Source: Parvularia atlantis (lineage: Eukaryota; Opisthokonta; Rotosphaerida). Taken from it: DNA of 14,056 nt. Every line of letters begins with the position of its first letter. Within the stretch, counting starts at the first letter, position 1. The notes beneath the pieces were generated by a model, which searched no databases, was not told the origin of the DNA, and worked only from the letters and a program-made list of their open reading frames with translations. Both the position numbers and the translations under genes were made by a program. The DNA is taken from NCBI GenBank assembly GCA_943704415.1, contig CALSCO010001575.1, positions 1 to 14,056 of the forward strand, given 5' to 3'. Positions 7,575 to 14,056 of the stretch are shown piece by piece.

Positions 7575-8568
7575 GAGCGGCGCGGGCGGAGGCGCGGGCG
7601 GCGTCGCGGGCGTCGCGGGCGTCCCGTCCCTGGCCGACGTGCTGGCGGGTGCGTGCTGCGCCGCAGCGTGGTGTCGCGCTGCCGTTGCTGACGCTCTGCG
7701 TGTTCGCTCCGTGTGCGCCTTTTTTTTTTTTTTTTTTTTGGCCAGACTTTGGCTTTGGCGCGACCGCGTCAGCCGCGACGTGCATGGCCGTGGTGTCGCA
7801 GGTGCACGCCCTGCGCCCGCTCGAGGAGGAGGACGTGGCGCGCGCGCTCGGCATGATGGCGCAGACGGCGGTCGTGCGCGCGAGCGACCTGCCGCTGCTG
7901 ACCGAGAGCAAGGATGAGCAGTTGTTCTCGTGGAACGCGGCGGTCTTTGTCGAGGCCGTGCTCAAGCTCGTGCGTTGCGGAGGGGGCCGCGCAGTCTGCG
8001 CATCGTGCGCGCGGCTGACGTTGGCCCTCGTCTGCAGCGGCCGCGCCTCAGCTTTGTCAAGGTGCTGCAGGCGCTCGACTACGACGGCCTCAAGGTCGCG
8101 GGCGAGCCCGGGTTTGACACGTTCACGAGCGCATGCAAGGCAGCGGTGCGGCTGCGGGCGCACACATGCTTGCGGCATGGCTCACGGCGGATGTTCGCAG
8201 GGTCTCGTGCGCTTCCCCACCGCGGTGCTGCTGCAGCGCTGGACGCACCCGTTTAGCCAGCTGGCGATGATCAACGGCGCGCTCATGGGCGCGCCCGAGC
8301 TGTTTGACCCGGCGCAGGACGCGTCGCTGCACTCGGTGCTGATGCTGACCGACCGCGAGGTGCGCTTTTCCAGCGCGCGTGCAAAAGCGGCCCGTGCGAT
8401 GACGGCCGCCGCGCAGCCCGCCGTCGACCTCGGCAAGAACCTTGCAAGCGTGGACACGTCGCCGCCGTGGATCTGCCGCGAGCTGCTGCACGCGCTGATT
8501 GTGCGTTGTTCGCCGTGTGCATGCTGCCGCGTGCATGCTGACTGCCTGCCTGCCTACCTGCCTACCTA

Positions 8569-8608
<40 letters not shown>

Positions 8609-11600
8609 CTGTCCGTGTGCGCGCCCCTCCGCGCGCCAGAGGTTTGACCGCACTCCGGCGGCCGACATCGCCAAGGAGCTGCTCGAGATCGGCGCCAAGA
8701 CGCACATCGAGGTCATGCTGTTTGGCCTGAGCCACCTGCTGGTGCGTGCGCGCCGTCCACCCGGCGAGCAACCGAGCGCGCGCGGCTGACGCCTGGGTGA
8801 CATAGATGATTGAGCCCAACAACGCCCTCTGCCGCGAGATCGCGAGCGGCATCCTGCAGTACTACCTACTGCAGGCGCCGGGCATCGACGGCGCGGTACT
8901 GTCGCGCGTGTGGCACATCAACAAGGACCTGATCGTGCAGGCGATGGCGGACGCGCACCGCTACGGTGCAGGCGGCTTTTGCGCGAGCCCGGCTCGGGGC
9001 GCTCACGACGCGCCAACAGAGCCCTCGGTCGCGTCGCGCTTCCTCGACATTGCGCACGAGATCAACGTGTTCCTGTCGTACCCGGCCAAGGGCTTCCTGG
9101 ACGAGCCGTTCGAACACAAGGTGCGCGGTCGACGGCTCCTTGCGCGCGCGCGCCTGCGAAACACCGACACGTGGCGGCGGCGGCGGGGCAGGTTCTGCCA
9201 CAGATCCTCGACAGCAGCTCGGCGTACTTCAGCCTGACGATCGACCTGGCGTCGCTCGCGTTCCGTCGCGAGTTTCTCAACCTGGAGAAATGGGTGCGTG
9301 TGCGCGTGCGCGTGCGCGGCCGTGGGTGCGCGGCTGAGATGCTGGCGCCGCTTGACAGCTGCAGGACCACATCCAGCAGCACCGCACCGTGTTCATCAAG
9401 ATGTGCTTGGACGCGCTGCAGCAAAAGGTCAGCTCGCCGGAGAAGAACGTGCCGCTGTCTCTCGAGACTGTCGCGACGTTCCTCAAGACGCTCATAAACA
9501 ACACGAGGTGTGCACGCGTGACTGTTGATGTTCGGATTGGAGCGCTGACCGCGGTGGCAGCATGATGACGCCCGAGCTCGTGGAGCAGTTCAAGCAGATC
9601 CAGAACGCGTACCTGCAGTCGTACCCGAAGCTGTCGTCGACGCTGGCCGACCCGAGCAAGACCGGCATGGAGGCGCCGTTCTCGCCCGAGGTGCGCGCTG
9701 CGTCCGCGGTGGCGGGTCGTTCTTCGCTGATCTGGTGGAACAGGTCGAGGAGGAGGCCAATCTGTACTTCCAAAAAATCTACACGTCGCAGCTGAGCATC
9801 GAGGAGATCGTGACGCTGCTGCAGCGGTTCAAGAACTCGAGCAACCAGCGGTGTGTGCGCGGGAGACGTTGTGTGTATGCTGACGCGCGCGAGGGGCGAG
9901 CAGCGAGCAGGAGATCTTTGCGTGCATGATCCACAACCTGTTTGACGAGTACCGCTTCTTCCCCAAGTACCCCGAGAAGGAGCTCATGATCACGGGCGTG
10001 CTCTTTGGCTCGCTTGTGCAGAACCAGCTTGTGTCGTTCATCCCGCTCGGCATCGCGCTGCGCTACGTGCTCGAAGGTGCGCCGAGACCAGACGAGCTCG
10101 TCGGCGCGTGCTGACTGCTGCCGCCGCGCAGCCCTGCGCAAGCCCGTCCAGTCAAAGATGTTCCGCTTCGGCGTCAAGGCGCTACGTCAGTTTGCGCTGC
10201 GCCTGGGTGAGTGGCCGCAGTACTGCTCGCACATCCTGCAGATCCCGCACCTGCGACAGGTGTGTTGGCCGTGCGCGCGCGCGCGCGCGCAGGCGGGAGC
10301 AGTTACCCTGACAGCGGCGAGCAGCAACACCCCGAGATCATCACGTACATTGAGAACATGCTCGTCGACGCCGGCGGCAACGCGGTCGCGGCTGCGGCGG
10401 CCGCTGCGGGTGTGCCGATGCCCGCGTCGGGCGCCGTGCCGGGCGTCGCGGCCACGCTGGCGCCTGCACCGGGTGCCGCCGGGCCGGGCACGTCGCCGGT
10501 CGAGAGCGCGCTGGACGATGCGCGGGCGGGTGGCACCGCGGCGGTGGGCGTTGGCGCCGTTGCGCAGGCGCCGGTGCGCGGGCCGGGCGAAAACACGGAG
10601 GACCGACTCGCGTTTGCGTTCAACAACATCTCGCCGAGCAACATTGAGGAGAAGTCGCGGCAGGTGCGGTGGCCCGGCGCGCGGCGGTTCTGCGCGCTCG
10701 CGGGCTCATGCGAGCGCTAGATCGTCGAGCTCATCCCGACAGAGTTTTATGACTGGCTGGCCCGGTACATCGTCGTCAAGCGCGCCTCGGTCGAGCCCAA
10801 CTTTCACCAGCTATACCTGCAGCTGCTCGAGGCGATGAAGCTGTCTGACCTCGGTGAGTCTGGAGCGTGGGTGGTGTTTGCGGGTGGCATTTTGCGGGTG
10901 ACTCGTGCGGGTGGAGATTGCGGGTGTTGCCGTGGGTGCGCTGCCAACTGCGTACCCTGCCAACCGCGTGCGCTGCCGACCGCGCAGAGTTCAAGGTGCT
11001 GATGGAGACGTACGGCAACGTGCGTGTGCTGCTTGCGTCGGACAAGACCGTCACGTCATCGTCGGAGCGCTCGCTGCTGAAGAACTTGGGCGTGTGGCTG
11101 GGCCTGCTCACGCTGGCGCGCAACAAGCCGATCCTGCAGAAGCACCTCGGCCTCAAAGACGTGCTCACACATGCGTACGAGCGTGGGCGGCTGATCGTGG
11201 CCATCCCGTTTGTGTGCAAGGTGCGCCGAACTGGATGGAGCGCATGACTGATGCGTGCGCGGGGCGTTGCACAGGTGCTCGACCAGGCCACCAAGAGCAA
11301 GGTGTTTCGTCCGCCCAACCCGTGGACAAGTGCGTGCGCGCCCGCGCGATGGCGTTGCGCTGAGACTGCACCCGCGCCGCAGTGGCCATCATCCGCCTGC
11401 TGGTGGAGCTGTACCATGGCGCGGAGCTGCGCCTGAACCTCAAGTTTGAGATTGAGATGCTGCTCAAGACGCTCAAGCTTGAGCTGAAGGACATTGAGCC
11501 GACGTCGCTGCTCAAGAACCGGCCGTCACTACAGCTGCCGGCGTCGGGCGGCGGTGCGGGACCCGGCCTGACGTTGCAGCAGCAGGCGGCACAGCAGCAG

Positions 11601-11641
11601 CACGCGGTACTGGCGGCGGCGGCGGTGACGCAGCAGCTGAT

Positions 11642-11672
<31 letters not shown>

Positions 11673-11677
11673 GCGGC

Positions 11678-11714
<37 letters not shown>

Positions 11715-11785
11715 GTGCAGGCGGCACAGCAGCAGCAACAGCAGCAAGTGCAGGCGCAGCAGCAGCAACAGCAGCAAGTACAGGC

Positions 11786-11832
<47 letters not shown>

Positions 11833-14056
11833 GCGCAGTGCAGACGATGCAGGCGCAGCAGCTGGCGATGCTGGCGGCGCAGCACCCGGTGCTCAAGCGG
11901 CTCGTGTCGACCGCGACGGAGCTGGCGATCCGCGACATCCTGCAGGCCGTTGTCGAGCGCTCGGTCAAGATTGCGTGCATCGCCACACGTGACATGATCC
12001 TCAAGGACTTTTCGATGGAGGGCGACGAGAACAAGATGCGCAAGGCGGCGCACATGATGGTGCAGCACCTGGCCTCGGCGCTCGCGCTCGTCGCGTGCAA
12101 GGACCCGTTCCGCTTGAGCGTGAGCAACCACTGCCGGACGCTGCTTGTGACGGCGAGCGCGAGCGACCCGGCGCTACTTGAGCAGGCGATCCAGGTGGCG
12201 TGCCACGAGAGCAACGTCGACATTGCCTCGGCGTTCATGGAGAAGAACGCGAGCGAGAAGGGTGCGGACGCGCTGTGAACCGGCTGGGTTTGCACTGACG
12301 GTGTGCACGCCCGCCCAGCCATCCGCGAGATCGACGAGGAGCTCGCGTCGGCGTACGCAGCTCGCAAGCGCGCGCGCGAGAAGGTACGGACGGGCGGGCG
12401 GACGGACGGAGCGCGTGAGCGGGACGGGCGGGCCGACTCACACACACGCGCGCCCGCGGCCGAGCAGGGCCAGCAATTCTTTGACGCGAGCAACATGACG
12501 ACGCGCTACGCCGGCGCCCTGCCCGAGGCGCTCCGGCCCAAGCCGATGAGCCTCGCGCCGCACCAGTCGCGCGTGTACGAGGACTTTATGCGGCCGGCGC
12601 GCGCGCTGCCGGTGACGTTGGCGGTGGGTGCGGTGCCTGGCGCGGCGGCGGCCGCTGGCATGGGCGGCGCGGCCCCGGGTGGTGGCGTGCCGATGGGCAA
12701 GGACGGCGCGGGCATCGTCATCATCACGACGCAAGTGTGCCTGGACAAGTTTGCGCAGGCGCTGGAGGAGCTCGAGCACCGCGCGCCGTCGACCGTGGCC
12801 GACATCCACACGCTTGCGAACCAGTTTGCGGCGATCATCAACGTGAGCACGGCCAAGGACGAGGCGGCGAGCGCGGTGGCGGCGCGCGCGCTGCATGTGC
12901 TGTTTGAGCACAGCAGCGAGGTCTCGCGCGAGTTTTGCGTGTGCCTGCTCAACCGTCTGGTCGAGATGATGTCTGCGCGGTTTGCCAAGGTGCGTGTGTG
13001 CGGCTGTATGAGCGCGCGTGTGGCTGAACCGTGTGTGTGGCGCAGGACATCTCGATGTACTCGATGCGCTTCATCGAGGACCCGAAGGGCCACATGCTCG
13101 TCGCGGCGGTCGCGCTCGTGCGCAGCCGGCTGCTGTCGGCGACCGAGATTGTGCGGCTGTGCGAGCGCCGCCTGCGCCCGTCGGCGTCGCTGCCGGCGAC
13201 GGCGCTGCTGGCGCAGCTTGAGTACACGATCAAGTTCCTGCAGGCGCTGCTGGGCGACGACACGGCGGCAGAGGCGACGCGTGTGGCGATCGAGTCGGAC
13301 CTCGTCTCGGCCGTGGACGCGCTGACGTCGGCGACGCGTCCGGTGTCGGTGCAGGCGGCGGACGAGCTGGCGCGACTGAGCAGCCGGGCGCGCGCGCGGG
13401 CGACGTACGTGCCGGTGACGCTGCAGCAGTTCCAGCAGCAGCAGGCGCTGGCAAGCGCGGCGCTGGCGGCGGGTGCGGACGTGTCGGACGTGGGCGAGGC
13501 GCGTCTGCAGCTGGGCGCGCTGTTTAGCGAGTGGCTCGTGTGCACGTCGGACCCGCTCGTGGGTGACAAGACGCAGCAGGCGTTTGTGGCGCGGCTGTTC
13601 CAGCCCAACGGGGTGTTTGCGTCGGACGAGTCGACTGTGCTGTTCCTGCGCGTGTGCATCGAGCGCTGCTGCGACGACTATGCCATCTCGATCTGCAACG
13701 TGTTTCAGTCGGTCGAGTCGTTTGCGCGGCTACTTTCGCTGGCGATGCGCTGGCAGCCGGACGCGTCAGGCAACGCCGGCAACAAACCGCAGCCGCTGCA
13801 GCTGCTCTCGCGCACGCTCGCCGTGCTCGTGCTGATCATGTCGAGTTTGGCGGGCAAGGCCGGGTTTCCGCAGCGCGTGTTTTACCGGCTCATCGTGTGC
13901 CTCTTTGGCGAGCTCACCGCGCCCGACAAGACGCTCGACCCGATCTCGGTGCCGATCTTGGTCACGCTGGCCGACTTTATGCGCGCCATCCGGCCGTCGC
14001 GCGTACCCGTGTTTGCCTTTGCCTGGCTTGAGTTGGTGCGCGCGCGTGCATCTGGG
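7573..14056 (+). CDS. NOT1: CCR4-NOT scaffold NOT1 (CNOT1), 3' part cut by window
   Basis: Scaffold of the cytoplasmic deadenylase. Exons: 7573-7648, 7746-7969, 8038-8145, 8201-8359, 8417-8500, 8640-8741, 8806-8965, 9020-9120, 9192-9293, 9359-9507, 9561-9690, 9744-9850, 9904-10076, 10132-10259, 10325-10663, 10721-10853, 10988-11220, 11275-11329, 11383-12261, 12319-12383, 12468-12989, 13046-14035. They give 1673 codons, and an intron opens at 14036. HEAT region to about 600 (VARALGMMAQ; EYRFFPKYPEKEL; ALRYVLEALRKP); Ala/Gly linker; MIF4G domain binding CAF1 (about 690-915: FAFNNIS, SVEPNFHQLY, SLLKNLGVWLGLLTLARNKPIL, KVFRPPNPWT); polyglutamine (919-1004); CNOT9-binding domain (about 1020-1165); helical C-terminal part. 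The NOT1 homology domain must lie downstream. Exon 1 enters the family alignment at SLADVLADFGFG, so about 250 N-terminal residues of the human protein have no counterpart. An in-frame ATG at 7531 adds only 14 residues. Confidence 0.95.
7720..7739. repeat. Poly-T run (20 T) in NOT1 intron 1
   Basis: Twenty T end six bases before the acceptor of NOT1 intron 1 (7649-7745), between a CTGAC-like branch motif (7688-7692) and the CAG. It acts as a long polypyrimidine tract and explains why this intron (97 nt) exceeds the usual 50-70. Confidence 0.9.
8542..8609. repeat. (CTGC/CTAC)n tetranucleotide repeat in NOT1 intron 5
   Basis: About 17 tetranucleotide units, mostly CTGC with a few CTAC, lie inside NOT1 intron 5 (8501-8639) directly after a CTGAC branch-like motif at 8538-8542. 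The array roughly doubles the intron length to 139 nt. Translations of it (Cys/Leu/Pro runs) are not coding. Confidence 0.9.
10271..10290. repeat. Alternating GC run in NOT1 intron 14
   Basis: An alternating G/C stretch in the first half of NOT1 intron 14 (10260-10324), upstream of a CCTGAC branch-like motif. Such purine-pyrimidine alternation can adopt Z-DNA. A similar run lies in BRD8 intron 4 near 3307-3329. Confidence 0.7.
10868..10980. repeat. Two periodic repeat families in NOT1 intron 16
   Basis: Intron 16 (10854-10987, 134 nt) is made largely of two short arrays. TGCGGGTG occurs at 10879, 10893, 10906 and 10919 (spacing 13-14). CTGCCAAC or CTGCCGAC occurs at 10941, 10957 and 10973 (spacing 16). 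It also has the only GTGAGT donor in the window. Confidence 0.7.
11576..11831 (+). repeat. CAG repeat coding polyglutamine in NOT1
   Basis: In exon 19, CAG and some CAA codons give runs of up to about 15 Gln, broken by Ala and Val (QVQAQ, QQAAQQ). The tract spans residues 919-1004, the linker between the MIF4G and CNOT9-binding domains. Human NOT1 has a Thr/Pro-rich linker at this place. The antisense strand shows long Cys or Leu open frames, which are only shadows of the repeat. Confidence 0.92.

Noticed and set aside
8542-8609. Tetranucleotide array as a CRISPR-like or coding repeat
   Set aside because: Units are 4 bp without spacers, and the array lies inside an intron flanked by good NOT1 exons.
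11165-12496. 443-codon minus-strand open frame with Cys runs
   Set aside because: The Cys stretches are just the reverse of the NOT1 CAG repeat, and the opposite strand aligns with the NOT1 MIF4G and CNOT9-binding regions.
1-14056. tRNA, rRNA, transposon, virus-like or defence-system genes
   Set aside because: I looked on both strands and found no cloverleaf, terminal repeats, transposase, integrase or defence motifs. Almost all sequence is accounted for by the six genes.

Overview
The window is nuclear DNA of a eukaryote with a very GC-rich, tightly packed but intron-dense genome. It holds six protein genes of core eukaryotic or mitochondrial function, which I rebuilt exon by exon by aligning each frame to known protein families from memory. 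Together they contain 55 complete short introns plus one cut by the right edge. Most introns are 44-72 nt, most donors read GTGCG, many carry a CTGAC-like branch site, and nearly all acceptors are CAG, AAG or TAG. Such introns, with NuA4-type and CCR4-NOT genes and a mitochondrial factor, suggest a fungus, perhaps a basidiomycete yeast of Malassezia type. That placement is inference; I cannot run a phylogeny.

Layout, left to right. (1) 1-295: no firm gene. (2) 296-1960, minus: 26S proteasome lid subunit RPN8/PSMD7, 10 exons, 361 aa. (3) 2043-3808, minus: BRD8/Bdc1-like bromodomain subunit of the NuA4 histone acetyltransferase, 8 exons, about 448 aa. (4) 3837-4967, minus: aldo/keto reductase, 6 exons, 282 aa, with two catalytic positions changed. 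(5) 4991-6031, plus: mitochondrial ribosome recycling factor, 6 exons, 249 aa. (6) 6036-7574, minus: helical-repeat protein, tentatively the RNA polymerase I SL1/core-factor subunit TAF1A/Rrn11, 9 exons, 360 aa. (7) 7573 to the right edge, plus: NOT1/CNOT1, scaffold of the CCR4-NOT deadenylase, 22 exons visible (1673 codons), 3' part outside the window. In every model the phases close and complete coding lengths divide by three.

The genes do not form one pathway. They share general gene-expression and proteostasis roles: protein degradation, chromatin acetylation, rRNA transcription, mRNA decay and mitochondrial translation. The most unusual feature is packing. The gaps are 82, 28, 23 and 4 bp, and the last two genes have head-to-head start codons that overlap in one CATG. 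Promoters and 3' ends must therefore lie inside neighbouring coding sequence. Other points of interest are a GC-AG intron, stop-free introns whose length is a multiple of three, simple repeats grown inside introns, a NOT1 that appears to lack its N-terminal module, a long polyglutamine tract in NOT1, and the altered active site of the aldo/keto reductase. I did not find a new defence, mobile or CRISPR-like system.
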